Below, piece after piece: positions 24,843 through 33,389 of a DNA stretch of 64,000 bases; within the stretch, counting starts at the first letter, position 1, and every line of letters starts with the position of its first letter. The notes below the pieces were generated by a model. The model was not told the origin of the DNA and searched no databases. It worked only from the letters and a program-made list of their open reading frames with translations. The position numbers and the translations under genes were made by a program. This stretch comes from Bacillus_CJ salitolerans (lineage in GTDB: Bacteria; Bacillota; Bacilli; Bacillales; SA4): the NCBI RefSeq assembly GCF_042680805.1, contig NZ_JBHUEM010000046.1, positions 116,922-180,921 of the forward strand, in the 5' to 3' direction.

Positions 24843-25879
24843 AAATAGGAAAACAACTCATTCATCACAATTTATTTATGATAGGGATAACTATACTCTT
24901 GTTTTTCTTAGTGGCAAGCTTTCTTTACTCTACCATTCTAGAAAAAATTCTACCTGCTCCTTATAAATACCTACACAATGAGAAGGGGGATATCATGGCA
25001 CAGGCACCATTCCAACCATCACTGGAATTTCCCTTCGGTACAGATATAGTTGGTAATAGCTTGTTTTATATGGTTATAGATGGTGCAAAATACACAATTC
25101 TATTATGTGTACTTATTGGTATTGCTAGGGTAATTTTAGGGCTACTCTTTGGCTTCTTACTCATGTTACTGCCAATTAGAATAAAGTCAATGGTCAAAGG
25201 ATTTTTTGATGGGCTTCACTTTATCCCATTGTCTTTATATACATTTATATTAATTGTGCCAGTCTTTTTGTTTTCATGGAGTTTTGGTGAAAAATCAACG
25301 ATATATGCTCCCCTATTGGTTATAACCCTGTTATCAACGCCTATATTGGCAGTTTATCTTGCAGATGAAATTGGACAAATCTATCAGAAAGAATTTATTA
25401 AGAATGCCAAAATAATGGGAGGAAGTTGGTGGCACATTTTTAACAAGCATGTTAGACCATTCTTTTTTCCAAAGCTGATTATCGTGCTACTACAGCAAGT
25501 TGGACAAGTATTAGTTATTTTTGCTCATTTAGGTATCCTTGGCATTTTCATAGGTGGTGGAGATAGGAAGGAGGTTGGAGCAGACATAAAAACAGAGACT
25601 CCTATATTTGAAGTGTTTTCTGCTACAAATGAATGGGGTGGGCTTATAGCGAAGTATTTTCCAATCTTCTTTATTAGACCTTATTTTGTATTAATTCCTG
25701 TTGCTTGTGTAGCTTTAACAATCTTAGCTCTCAATTTTATTGTAGAAGGATTAAAAAATGTACTCATCGATGAAAATCCAAAGGAGGTATCGTTTTCAAA
25801 AAATGTGAAGAAAAAAGGAAAAAGCAATACCTTGAAAGAACCCTTTACAATGTTAAATAAAGTCAAGGATTTATCGTGA
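24839..25879 (+). CDS. ABC transporter permease (DppC/OppC-like)
   Basis: 346 residues. Starts inside the upstream gene (ATGA overlap). LEFPFGTDIVGNSLFYMVIDGAKYTI matches the conserved 'hpLGTDelGRDvlsrlIyGaR' block of OppC/DppC. The EAA-type loop is FIKNAKIMGGSWWHIFNKHVRPFF. It has about six membrane helices and a Lys-rich C-terminal tail. It forms the second half of a permease pair lacking ATPase and binding protein. An ECF sigma gene follows 96 bp later. Confidence 0.8.
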   Translation: MKIGKQLIHHNLFMIGITILLFFLVASFLYSTILEKILPAPYKYLHNEKGDIMAQAPFQPSLEFPFGTDIVGNSLFYMVIDGAKYTILLCVLIGIARVILGLLFGFLLMLLPIRIKSMVKGFFDGLHFIPLSLYTFILIVPVFLFSWSFGEKSTIYAPLLVITLLSTPILAVYLADEIGQIYQKEFIKNAKIMGGSWWHIFNKHVRPFFFPKLIIVLLQQVGQVLVIFAHLGILGIFIGGGDRKEVGADIKTETPIFEVFSATNEWGGLIAKYFPIFFIRPYFVLIPVACVALTILALNFIVEGLKNVLIDENPKEVSFSKNVKKKGKSNTLKEPFTMLNKVKDLS

Positions 25880-25975
25880 AATTGATCTTCATGATAGATA
25901 AGCGGCATGATTAGATTAGCTATTGAACAAAAAATAAAAGCAGCATCGTCTAAAGGTAAAAAATGGAGGCATTAT

Positions 25976-26530
25976 ATGGAACCAACAAAACATGAGATTC
26001 GATATAATGATTGGAATGTATTGTATCTGAAAAGGGAGGATATATTATCAGAGTTGATAGATGCCCTAGGAACAAAGGTAATGAGACTGGCTTATACATA
26101 TGTAAAGGATAAGAAAATTTCCGAAGATATAACTCAAGAGGTATTTCTAAGATGTTATAAAAACTTAGACCGATTTAGAGCAGAGTCAAATATTAAAACC
26201 TGGATTTATAAGATTACTGTAAACCTTTGTAAAGATTATTTAAAAAGCTGGGCGTACCGAAAAATACTTCATTTCGAAAAGATACATAAAACAAATGAAA
26301 AGACGCCCCTTGATCACGTACTTGATACATTTGAGAAAAAGCAGTTGTCACTCTATGTATTAAAATTACCGATTAAATATAGAGAAGTCATAATTTTACA
26401 CTATTATGAAGATTACTCAATTCAAGAAATCTCTGAGCTACTTCAAACGAGTCCAGATACAATTCGAACAAGGATGAGAAGAGCCAAAGAGAAACTTAGA
26501 GCTCATTTTGTAGAAGAGGGGCTGGATTAA
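25976..26530 (+). CDS. ECF RNA polymerase sigma factor
   Basis: 184 residues. ATG 25976 follows GGAGG at six bases; upstream in-frame sequence lacks an SD. Region 2 is MRLAYTYVKDKKISEDITQE with FRAESNIKTWIYKITVNLCKD; region 4 is LPIKYREVIILHYYEDYSIQEISELL with DTIRTRMRRAKEKLR. The short ECF layout is SigX/SigV-like. The gene after it is an anti-sigma gene broken by a frameshift, so this sigma factor may be unrestrained or may rely on another regulator. Confidence 0.88.
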   Translation: MEPTKHEIRYNDWNVLYLKREDILSELIDALGTKVMRLAYTYVKDKKISEDITQEVFLRCYKNLDRFRAESNIKTWIYKITVNLCKDYLKSWAYRKILHFEKIHKTNEKTPLDHVLDTFEKKQLSLYVLKLPIKYREVIILHYYEDYSIQEISELLQTSPDTIRTRMRRAKEKLRAHFVEEGLD

Positions 26531-26532
26531 TA

Positions 26533-26920
26533 ATGGAGAATCGATTACAGAAATTAAAAGAATCGATGAATGATCACGTCTTTACAGATATTTATATGGA
26601 TAAAAAGCTTAAAGGGAAAATACTTAAAAATGTTTCGAAACATAATAAAGGTCGTACGATTATCGGGAAAAAGTGGAATATTCAAATTGTAACAGCAAGT
26701 TTGGTTTCTTTATGTTTACTATTTATCATTTTATTCAACAACTAATACTAGTCTGAATAACCAGAGAGTTGATTTGTTAAATTTCCAAAGTGATATCCTT
26801 TCCATCCTAAAGACGCAGGTTTTACTCGAGAAGAAAATATTAAACAAAATACAGAACAATGACTTCACAATTAAAGAATTATACGAGTTAAAGGAAGAGG
26901 CTGCAAAAATTCAAGGTTGA
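26533..26920 (+). pseudogene. anti-sigma factor gene split by a frameshift
   Basis: The first frame gives 70 residues: a cytosolic N-terminus, basic KHNKGRTIIGKKW and one membrane helix (about 50-68), stopping at TAA 26743-26745 right after the helix. In the next frame coding continues without a break to TGA 26918-26920 (LNNQRVDLLNFQSDILSILK ... ELYELKEEAAKIQ), as a helical extracytoplasmic domain. A single base change near 26735-26745 explains the split. It starts two bases after the sigma gene. Sequencing error in this draft cannot be excluded. Confidence 0.62.
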
Positions 26921-27290
26921 TTGCAATTCAATTAACCACATTGAGTGTACCTGCTACTTTGGTTGACTATGAATCACAAATTACTAGCAGTATTGAGTAT
27001 TAAAGAGAGTCTTATTATAGCAAAAGTAGTTACTTGCACAATACTGACTTAGAGTTATGGATCCAAATCTTTCTATGAACACGAGAAACCCTTCAAAGAA
27101 CTTAGAGTATCAACAATCTTTCTACCAATTTGAACATAATGTGAGTAACGTCTATAAGAAACTTCAGTTACTTGAACCTAGTTATTGTATTGAAATAGAA
27201 ACACAGATCCTGATTGATGAACAATCTATATATTGGTTGCAGAATATGAAGCGAGAAGACCAAGCTACACTTTCAAAATAGTAGAACAAA
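26921..27290 (+). other. degenerate coding-like region with one short frame
   Basis: Downstream of the broken anti-sigma gene are short open fragments in different frames, for example VDYESQITSSIEY, SYYSKSSYLHNTDLELW, and a 74-residue frame at 27057-27281 (MDPNLSMNTRNPSKN... ending NMKREDQATLSK) without a convincing SD. They look like pieces of a decayed hydrophilic protein gene. A hairpin terminator follows. I would not call the 74-residue frame a gene. Confidence 0.35.
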
Positions 27291-27297
27291 GGGCAAA

Positions 27298-27339
27298 CGT
27301 ACCTCAGATTTGAAACTACCTGAAGTACTTTTTTTTTTG
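27298..27339 (+). terminator. intrinsic terminator
   Basis: GTACCTCAG pairs with CTGAAGTAC (27320-27328) and is followed by about ten Ts. Confidence 0.75.
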
Positions 27340-27516
27340 GTTAATAAACAGTCTGGAAAATGTAGGGGGAGATATCACCAAAAATGAATGTCTACTTAAC
27401 CACTAAAAATCTTGAGCATCCAGAACCTTACGATAGATGCTTACTTAATAGAACCATTCCTCCACAAAAAAACAGAATAAAAACGAAGTAAAGTGAAAAA
27501 AAACGCAACCGACACT

Positions 27517-27546
27517 TGACTAACATGAAAGAAACGGAATAAAATA
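27517..27546 (+). promoter_or_regulatory. candidate sigma-A promoter of deoR-murA unit
   Basis: TTGACT (27517-27522), 18-base spacer, TAAAAT (27541-27546), 43 bp before the DeoR start codon. The rest of 27340-27588 shows nothing else. Confidence 0.5.
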
Positions 27547-27588
27547 AGTGATATGTTAAAATCATTTAGGCCTTTGAGGTGTTAAAAA

Positions 27589-28383
27589 ATGTTAGCAGAA
27601 GAACGTAGACAACAGATATTAGAATGGATTAGGAAAGAAGGAAAGGTCATAGCAAAAGACCTTTCGGAAAAGTTCGAGATGTCGATTGATTCAATCAGAA
27701 GAGATTTAACCATCATGGAGGATCAAGGTCTTTTGAAAAAGACATATGGAGGGGCGATTTTAAATACTCCAAGCCCCAAAGTCAGGACTTTACCCATGCC
27801 AGATTCCAATCGATATGGTGAAAGTGCAGCACATCAAGATGCGATTTCAAAAAAGGCAGCTTCCTTTATTAACCATCATGATACGGTTTTTATTGGGGGA
27901 GCAGGAATCCAATATGGAATGCTTAAGCACCTTCCGACAGACTTTCCGTTTACTGTTATTACAAACTCAATCAAGATTGCTGAAGACATTCGAAAACTTG
28001 AGAATATTACTTCCTATTTAATTGGAGGTAGATTAAGGTTTGAATCAAGTGGGATTATTGACACACTTGCAATTGAAATGATCAGTAAGTTTACAATAGA
28101 TACATGCTTTTTAACTGGTGGAGGAATAACAGAAAACGGTATAAGTACAGCAACACCTGAAGGAGCAGCCTTTACACGAGCAGTATCAAAGGTCTCAAGA
28201 CAGAGAATTTGTTTAGCACCACATGAAAAAATGGGACATCAAATGTTTGTTGTATCGATTCCAATCGAAACAATCGACATTATGATTACAGATATCGAAG
28301 CATCAGAGACAACGATACAACATATTCAAAGACGTAAAGTTAAAGTAACGTTCGCTAATAAACAAGACACGAAAGAGGTATAA
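27589..28383 (+). CDS. DeoR/GlpR family transcriptional regulator
   Basis: 264 residues. The N-terminal winged HTH reads ERRQQILEWIRKEGKVIAKD with MSIDSIRRDLTIMEDQGLLKKTYGGA, the DeoR signature. The C-terminal sugar-phosphate sensor domain (DeoRC) has VFIGGAGIQYGML, TNSIKIAEDI, LIGG and CFLTGGGIT. TTTGAGGTG precedes ATG. The MurA paralogue starts four bases after its stop, so the regulator probably controls its own operon in response to a phosphorylated (amino)sugar. Effector unknown. Confidence 0.9.
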   Translation: MLAEERRQQILEWIRKEGKVIAKDLSEKFEMSIDSIRRDLTIMEDQGLLKKTYGGAILNTPSPKVRTLPMPDSNRYGESAAHQDAISKKAASFINHHDTVFIGGAGIQYGMLKHLPTDFPFTVITNSIKIAEDIRKLENITSYLIGGRLRFESSGIIDTLAIEMISKFTIDTCFLTGGGITENGISTATPEGAAFTRAVSKVSRQRICLAPHEKMGHQMFVVSIPIETIDIMITDIEASETTIQHIQRRKVKVTFANKQDTKEV

Positions 28384-28386
28384 CAG

Positions 28387-29682
28387 ATGAAATGTCTAAA
28401 GGTGGAACAAACGAAGGGGTTACAGGGTACGATTCAAATACCAGGATCAAAAAATAGTTCACTCGCTTTATTGGCTGCTGCATGCATGGCAGATTATCCA
28501 GTAACTTTGCTGGGGATCCCGAATATTTCTGACATTCGAGTAATTACTAAGATTGTACACGAGATGGGAGGGAGGATTTATCAAAATGTAACAGGGGAAG
28601 TCATTGTTGACCCCACTCAAATCAATCAGACAATCCTTGATCCAAAGAAATCTTCATCTTTTAGAACTGCCTATTATTTTATTGGTGCATTACTTGCGAA
28701 ATATGGGAGAGTTTCCGTTGGGTATCCAGGAGGAGACGATTTTGTTAGCAGGCCGATTGATCAACATGTTAAAGCTCTACAAATGATGGGAGCAACCTTT
28801 ACCTTTCATCCAAATCATTACGTGGTAGAAGCAAAGGAATTAAAGGGTGCAACCATTTTTTTTGATAAAATCACCTCCGGGGGAACGATCAATGTAATGT
28901 TAGCAGCGGTATTAGCAAAAGGAGAGACGGTCTTGTTAAATGCAGCACGAGATCCGGAAGTGGTGGATACTGCTATTCTACTTAATAGCATGGGAGCTAG
29001 TATTAAAGGTGCAGGTACTCATACCATTCGGATTACCGGTGTTAAAGCATTAAAAGGTTGTACTCATACAGTAATCCCAGATCGATTGATAGCGAGTGCA
29101 TTCTTGATATCAGTTGGATGTACAGGTGGGTCTGTAACAGTTGAAAATATCATACCTGAACATTTACAAGCTTGTCTTTCAAAATTAAAAGAAATGGGTC
29201 TACATATTGAGTTTAGTTCGAATTCCGTAACCGCACACTCAAATGGAATAGTAAAAGCAACTAGGATAAGAACAGGAATGTATCCTGAATTCCCAACAGA
29301 TGTCCAGCAACCATTAACAGTATTACTAACACAAGCACAAGGTAAAAGCATTATTGCTGAAAAAATCTATCCGAATCGTTTTAACCACGTTCAACAATTA
29401 GCAAGAATGGGGGCTAATATAAAGGTTCGCTCAGGTGTTGCTTACATCAAAGGCAAATCGCAATTATATGGATCGAATGTTCATGCATCTGATATCCGAG
29501 CAGGTATAGCCTTAATCTTAGCCGGAATGGCGGCTGAAGGAACTACTACGATAAGGGGTGTAGAGCATATTGAGCGCGGGTATGGAAATGTCGTGGAAGC
29601 CTTTCAAACGATTGGGGCAAAGATTGAATTACAATCAGAAAAATACACTCAAAATATGAATAAACTAGAAAATGCACGTTAA
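28387..29682 (+). CDS. MurA-like UDP-N-acetylglucosamine 1-carboxyvinyltransferase with Cys-to-Asp active site
   Basis: 431 residues of EPSP/MurA fold. MurA transfers enolpyruvate from PEP to UDP-GlcNAc, the first peptidoglycan step. Lys22 in GSKNSSLALLAA and the Arg in ASDIRAGIAL are kept. The catalytic loop, normally PGGCAIGSRP, reads PGGDDFVSRPIDQH, so the fosfomycin-alkylated Cys is Asp117, as in fosfomycin-resistant mycobacterial MurA. It is more diverged than MurAA/MurAB and coupled to a DeoR regulator, so it is probably a third, conditional paralogue or one acting on another amino-sugar nucleotide (inferred). Confidence 0.85.
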   Translation: MKCLKVEQTKGLQGTIQIPGSKNSSLALLAAACMADYPVTLLGIPNISDIRVITKIVHEMGGRIYQNVTGEVIVDPTQINQTILDPKKSSSFRTAYYFIGALLAKYGRVSVGYPGGDDFVSRPIDQHVKALQMMGATFTFHPNHYVVEAKELKGATIFFDKITSGGTINVMLAAVLAKGETVLLNAARDPEVVDTAILLNSMGASIKGAGTHTIRITGVKALKGCTHTVIPDRLIASAFLISVGCTGGSVTVENIIPEHLQACLSKLKEMGLHIEFSSNSVTAHSNGIVKATRIRTGMYPEFPTDVQQPLTVLLTQAQGKSIIAEKIYPNRFNHVQQLARMGANIKVRSGVAYIKGKSQLYGSNVHASDIRAGIALILAGMAAEGTTTIRGVEHIERGYGNVVEAFQTIGAKIELQSEKYTQNMNKLENAR

Positions 29683-29683
29683 A

Positions 29684-29720
29684 CTAAATCCATTCTCGTG
29701 TAACAAGAGAATGGATTTAG
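29684..29720. terminator. bidirectional terminator, perfect 14-bp stem
   Basis: CTAAATCCATTCTC pairs exactly with GAGAATGGATTTAG around a nine-base loop, between convergent genes. Confidence 0.8.
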
Positions 29721-29725
29721 CTTGA

Positions 29726-30535
29726 TCACTTTCTATTATCAGGAACTTCTGTTTCATAAAATCTTTGCGATAATGAATGTAAGTTACTCGTCAATTCTTC
29801 ACCTGACATCGGTAGTCCATGTCCTGTAATAGCGATACTAGGTGAAAGGTCAGCTAACTTTCTAACTGAGTCACCAGCAGCAGTCCAATCGATTGTAAAA
29901 TAAGCTGGTGGACCGTGGATTTCTTGTTTTTGAGTAAGAACTTCATATAGCGATTCTTGTTCGACTGTCGTAAATGCATCTCCTGCAAGTAATACCTTGT
30001 CTTCTTCTCGAAACAGGGAAATATGACCAGGTGTATGCCCTGGAGTATGTACCGCCTTCCAGCCTGGTAAAACGGGAATTGAGCCATCTTCAGGAATAAT
30101 TTGTAAGTGATCAGTTATGTCGATACTATGCCGAGGGAAAAATGTGGACATCTTGGCAACGAGTCCAGAACTAGCCTCTGTATTTGGCTCTGGATAATGC
30201 GTCTTCCCTGTCAGGTACGGAGCTTCAAGCGAATGGGCATATACGGGTACATCCCACTTTCTCAATAGTTCTTGAAGGGCGCCAATATGATCAAAGTGTC
30301 CGTGTGTAAGTACGATAGCTTTCATCTTACATCCTTCACCGAAACGTTTTTCACAAGCTTTGATGATCATTTCTTGAGAATCTGGCATACCTGCATCTAC
30401 TAGAATAAACTCATTGGATACAGTTGGATTTCCAATCAAACAAAGATTTACAATTTGAACAGGTAAACAAAACACATCAGACAGGATTTCCATCCCTACT
30501 CCACTCGTTATGGATGTGATAGGCATCTTTGTCAA
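29726..30535 (-). CDS. MBL-fold metallo-hydrolase
   Basis: 269 residues. TTG 30535 is chosen because GGGAGG lies ten bases upstream; the first in-frame ATG is the start of that SD. The metallo-beta-lactamase motif HGHFDHIG gives the binuclear zinc ligands; further ligands are in HTPGHTPGH, AGDAFTT and TGHGLPM. Such proteins hydrolyse thioesters, lactones or phosphodiesters; the substrate is unknown (the B. subtilis YqjP-type is similar). It is convergent with the MurA-like gene. Confidence 0.83.
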   Translation of the reverse strand: MTKMPITSITSGVGMEILSDVFCLPVQIVNLCLIGNPTVSNEFILVDAGMPDSQEMIIKACEKRFGEGCKMKAIVLTHGHFDHIGALQELLRKWDVPVYAHSLEAPYLTGKTHYPEPNTEASSGLVAKMSTFFPRHSIDITDHLQIIPEDGSIPVLPGWKAVHTPGHTPGHISLFREEDKVLLAGDAFTTVEQESLYEVLTQKQEIHGPPAYFTIDWTAAGDSVRKLADLSPSIAITGHGLPMSGEELTSNLHSLSQRFYETEVPDNRK

Positions 30536-30623
30536 AGTAAAAAAACCTCCCATTTTTCCTAAGTTTCTATTGTAGTATGACTGTTATATGAACAAATTAT
30601 GTTATACAAAAAGGTGGCTTATA

Positions 30624-31139
30624 ATGAGAACAATACAAGTAGTTCCTTACAATCCTATGTGGAAAAATGAGTTTGAAAAAGAAGCAAAACAATTAGAAGG
30701 TATACTAGGAGAAGAGTGTGTTAAGATTCATCATATTGGAAGTACGTCAATACCGGGTATGTCTGCCAAACCTATCATAGATATTTTGATTGAGGCAAGG
30801 GATTTACATGAAATTGATAAGAAAAATAATCAGTTCCATGAATTAGGATATGAACCAAGGGGGGAATTTGGAATTCCTAATCGACGTTACTTTCCTAAAG
30901 GAGGAGACGAGAGAACACACCATGTTCATATTTTTCCGACTGGTCATGAAGAGGTTATGAGACATATTGCCTTTCGTGATTATTTAATTGAACATCCTTG
31001 TGACGCGGAAAGATATGCAAACGTAAAGATCGAATTAGCCTATAAATATAAAACAAATCCTTATAAATATGTAGAGGGTAAAGACAGCTTAATAAAAGAG
31101 ATAGAGGGAAAAGCAAAACGGTGGTATCTGGAGAAGTAA
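30624..31139 (+). CDS. GrpB family (UPF0157) nucleotidyltransferase-like protein
   Basis: 171 residues. ATG 30624 follows AAGGTGG. VVPYNPMWKNEFEKEAKQL and IHHIGSTSIPGMSAKPIIDI are the GrpB/UPF0157 signature; the HIGSTS...PIIDI core is related to nucleotidyltransferase folds. HVHIFPTGH and the FRDYLIEHP helix complete the family pattern. The biological role is unknown. It is divergent from the MBL gene and convergent with yqkF. Confidence 0.87.
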   Translation: MRTIQVVPYNPMWKNEFEKEAKQLEGILGEECVKIHHIGSTSIPGMSAKPIIDILIEARDLHEIDKKNNQFHELGYEPRGEFGIPNRRYFPKGGDERTHHVHIFPTGHEEVMRHIAFRDYLIEHPCDAERYANVKIELAYKYKTNPYKYVEGKDSLIKEIEGKAKRWYLEK

Positions 31140-31158
31140 CCACCGTTTACACACTACA

Positions 31159-32058
31159 TTATCTATGATCATGATAAATATCAGCACGTACTAAGTTTTG
31201 AATGAAGTGAATATCATCCTCTGATAGTGGATTTGATAGAGCGGCCCTTACATTGTCTATTAATTGATCCTTTTTACTAGCTCCGGGAATAATGGCACCT
31301 ACTGCTCTAGGAAATAAGCAATATTGTAAGGCAATTTCGTTTACACTACGATCAGGAAAGTGTTCTTTTATTTTTTCTAAAGCTGTTTTTATTTCCTCAG
31401 GCGTTAAATGTATATATCCATTTGATTGTGAGTTAGATGATGTTAATATCCCTTTTGCAACAGGTCCTCTGGCAATCAAGCTTATCTGATTGTCTTCTAA
31501 TATGCTCATAATTTCTTCTTCTGGTCTTCGGTCAAGGATGCTATATTGCATCATCACACTTATAATGGATGACTTCTTTATGTATTCCTTTATGACATTT
31601 GGACGGATCGAAGAAATTCCATAATAACGAATCACGCCTTCTTGTTTAAGTTCTTCAAAAGCCTCGATTATTTCGTCGATAGGATCATCAATGGTCCCGC
31701 CGTGTAATTGATACAAATCAACATAATCTGTTTGAAGTCTTTGAAGACTCTGCTTAACCGCTTCCTTGATATACTGTTTACGAGGATCCCAAACCCACCC
31801 TTCTTCACCTGGAATTCTACGATTCCCTACCTTTGTTGCCAAAATAATATTACTTCTTTTATGTTTAATCGCTTTTCCCACATATTCTTCATTCAAGCCA
31901 AAATCATATAAATCCGCAGTATCAAAGTAATTGATCCCAAGCTCAAGTGCTTCATCGATGATTGAAAGGGCATGTTGTTCCTCTGTTCCAATTGACATAC
32001 AACCAAGGCCAATCTGACTAACTTGTAAGTTGGAATTCCCCAGGTTACGATATTTCAT
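31159..32058 (-). CDS. yqkF: aldo/keto reductase (YqkF-like)
   Basis: 299 residues. NADPH-dependent (alpha/beta)8 oxidoreductase. The catalytic tetrad candidates are Asp and Tyr in NYFDTADLYDFG, Lys in ILATKVGNRR and His in YQLHGG. The C-terminal NADP-binding segment is IPGASKKDQLIDN. ATG 32058 follows GAGGTG. B. subtilis yqkF lies in the same neighbourhood (before nudF), supporting the name. The physiological substrate is unknown. Confidence 0.88.
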   Translation of the reverse strand: MKYRNLGNSNLQVSQIGLGCMSIGTEEQHALSIIDEALELGINYFDTADLYDFGLNEEYVGKAIKHKRSNIILATKVGNRRIPGEEGWVWDPRKQYIKEAVKQSLQRLQTDYVDLYQLHGGTIDDPIDEIIEAFEELKQEGVIRYYGISSIRPNVIKEYIKKSSIISVMMQYSILDRRPEEEIMSILEDNQISLIARGPVAKGILTSSNSQSNGYIHLTPEEIKTALEKIKEHFPDRSVNEIALQYCLFPRAVGAIIPGASKKDQLIDNVRAALSNPLSEDDIHFIQNLVRADIYHDHR

Positions 32059-32190
32059 GTTAGGACACCTCATTTCCTTCATTTTATTCTATTGTATCTC
32101 TACCAAATTTTCTTTTCCATTAAACTACATCATTGAAAATCTAATTTCTTTAGTGATATTCTATTTCTATGAAGGAAGAGGAGGGGTAGT

Positions 32191-32730
32191 TTGAGTAAAG
32201 AAGCATTGTTAATTATTGATATGAGTAATGATTTTGTTTCAGATGAAGGGAATTTAACAGTTGGAAAACCTGCACAAGATATTGTTGCTTCAATAGTAGA
32301 AGCAGCAAACGATTTTCTACACCGTGATCAAGTAGTAGCTATATGCATGGATGAACACGCAGAAGATGATGGGCATTTTGAATTATGGCCGGCTCATAAT
32401 GTTAAAGGGACATGGGGGCAAGAGTTATATGGTGAACTGCAAACATGGTTTGATGAACATAAACACCACCCAAATGTGATTTATATTGCTAAGCCTGAAT
32501 ATGATGCTTTTTTCAACACGAACTTAGATGATAAGTTAAAAGAAAAAGGAGTCGAAAAGGTACATCTCGCAGGTGTTTGTACGGATATTTGTAACTTTTT
32601 GACCGCATATGGAGCGTATGCAAGAGGGTATAAAACAGTTGCCCATCAAGATAAGATGGCTACTTTTACGAATAATCACAATGTGTTTGTTAAACATATG
32701 GAGACAGTGTTTAAAACTGAATTAAAATAA
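32191..32730 (+). CDS. pncA: nicotinamidase / isochorismatase-family hydrolase
   Basis: 179 residues, TTG start after GAGGAGGGG. The cysteine hydrolase triad is Asp10 (LIIDMSNDF), Lys101 (IAKPEYDAF) and Cys130 (AGVCTDIC). Zn ligand candidates are Asp54, His56 and His69 in MDEHAEDDGHFELWPAHN. The overall pattern matches B. subtilis PncA (YueJ), which deamidates nicotinamide for NAD salvage. Monocistronic with its own terminator. Confidence 0.85.
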   Translation: MSKEALLIIDMSNDFVSDEGNLTVGKPAQDIVASIVEAANDFLHRDQVVAICMDEHAEDDGHFELWPAHNVKGTWGQELYGELQTWFDEHKHHPNVIYIAKPEYDAFFNTNLDDKLKEKGVEKVHLAGVCTDICNFLTAYGAYARGYKTVAHQDKMATFTNNHNVFVKHMETVFKTELK

Positions 32731-32736
32731 TAAAAG

Positions 32737-32772
32737 AAAAGTGAAGCGACCAAAATCGTTTCACTTTTTTAT
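32737..32772 (+). terminator. intrinsic terminator
   Basis: AAAAGTGAAGCG pairs with CGTTTCACTTTT and is followed by Ts. Confidence 0.88.
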
Positions 32773-32825
32773 TTATTTAAGTTGGGCACACTACATATAA
32801 ATTCAAACAGTAGGAGTGAAAAACA

Positions 32826-33140
32826 ATGAACTTTACGCCAAGAGAAGAAATTATGAATTACTTTGTCCACTCATTAGAAAGTGTGATGGATAAATACGAT
32901 TTAGATGACATTGGTATCTATGAAGAAGAAGGTGCAGGTAGTCATTATTATATGGGCTACACGGTTAGAAAAGGAGATAAGGTGTACATGATTAATCAGC
33001 CGTATGTAAAAAATGATCAAAAACACCTTGCGATTGAACATGAAGAATGGACAATTCAAAGTGATGACGGGAAGGAAGTGAAAGGAATTGCTACTTTAGA
33101 TGAAGTCTTTCATCAGATTAATAAGGGTGTTTTGCATTAA
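32826..33140 (+). CDS. conserved Bacillaceae protein, DUF5634-like
   Basis: 104 residues, acidic. MNFTPREEIMNYFVHSLESV, YDLDDIGIYEEEG and HYYMGYTVRKGDKVYMINQPYV are conserved among short Bacillus proteins that I associate, from memory, with DUF5634. The function is unknown. AGGAG upstream. Its last four bases overlap the end of mciZ on the opposite strand. Confidence 0.6.
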   Translation: MNFTPREEIMNYFVHSLESVMDKYDLDDIGIYEEEGAGSHYYMGYTVRKGDKVYMINQPYVKNDQKHLAIEHEEWTIQSDDGKEVKGIATLDEVFHQINKGVLH

Positions 33141-33316
33141 CGGTTATTTTTAGGGAACGGAATGATAGTACTCGATTTTCCGTGACTTTTCTTTTTTTCG
33201 TTATGAATCCAATCTGAAACAGTTTGATAATACTCACCGTACTCTTTTAACTTTCTTTGGATTTCCCAATGCTTCCCAACAAGAGAAATACCTTGTCTAT
33301 GTAAATAGATTTTCAT
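33137..33316 (-). CDS. mciZ: MciZ-like inhibitor of FtsZ
   Basis: 59 residues. GISLVGKHWEIQRKLKEYGE with VSDWI matches B. subtilis MciZ (GVVLVGKAWEIRAKLKEYGR...VKDWI), a mother-cell peptide that caps FtsZ filaments and blocks division during sporulation. B. subtilis MciZ ends at about 40 residues; this one adds a 19-residue basic tail ending FPKNNR. ATG 33316 follows GGAGGA. A sigma-E type -10 lies 30 bp upstream, and the gene is divergent from nudF, as in B. subtilis. Confidence 0.85.
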   Translation of the reverse strand: MKIYLHRQGISLVGKHWEIQRKLKEYGEYYQTVSDWIHNEKKKSHGKSSTIIPFPKNNR

Positions 33317-33345
33317 GTTCGATTCCTCCATTTGTTCTATGATAG

Positions 33346-33353
33346 AATGTATG
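33346..33353 (-). promoter_or_regulatory. candidate sigma-E -10 element of mciZ
   Basis: On the minus strand CATACATT is an exact match to the sigma-E -10 CATACAHT. The -35 is weak. Confidence 0.5.
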
Positions 33354-33389
33354 AAGGACTTGATTAAGTTAGAACGAGGAGCGATTGAG

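Noticed and set aside
27057..27281. 74-residue frame as a protein-coding gene
   Set aside because: Weak SD, no recognisable domain, and it lies in a region of scrambled fragments after a broken gene; treated as decay.
29064..29351. Long minus-strand frames inside murA-like and other plus-strand genes
   Set aside because: They lie wholly inside well-supported genes and read as low-quality shadow sequence without SD.
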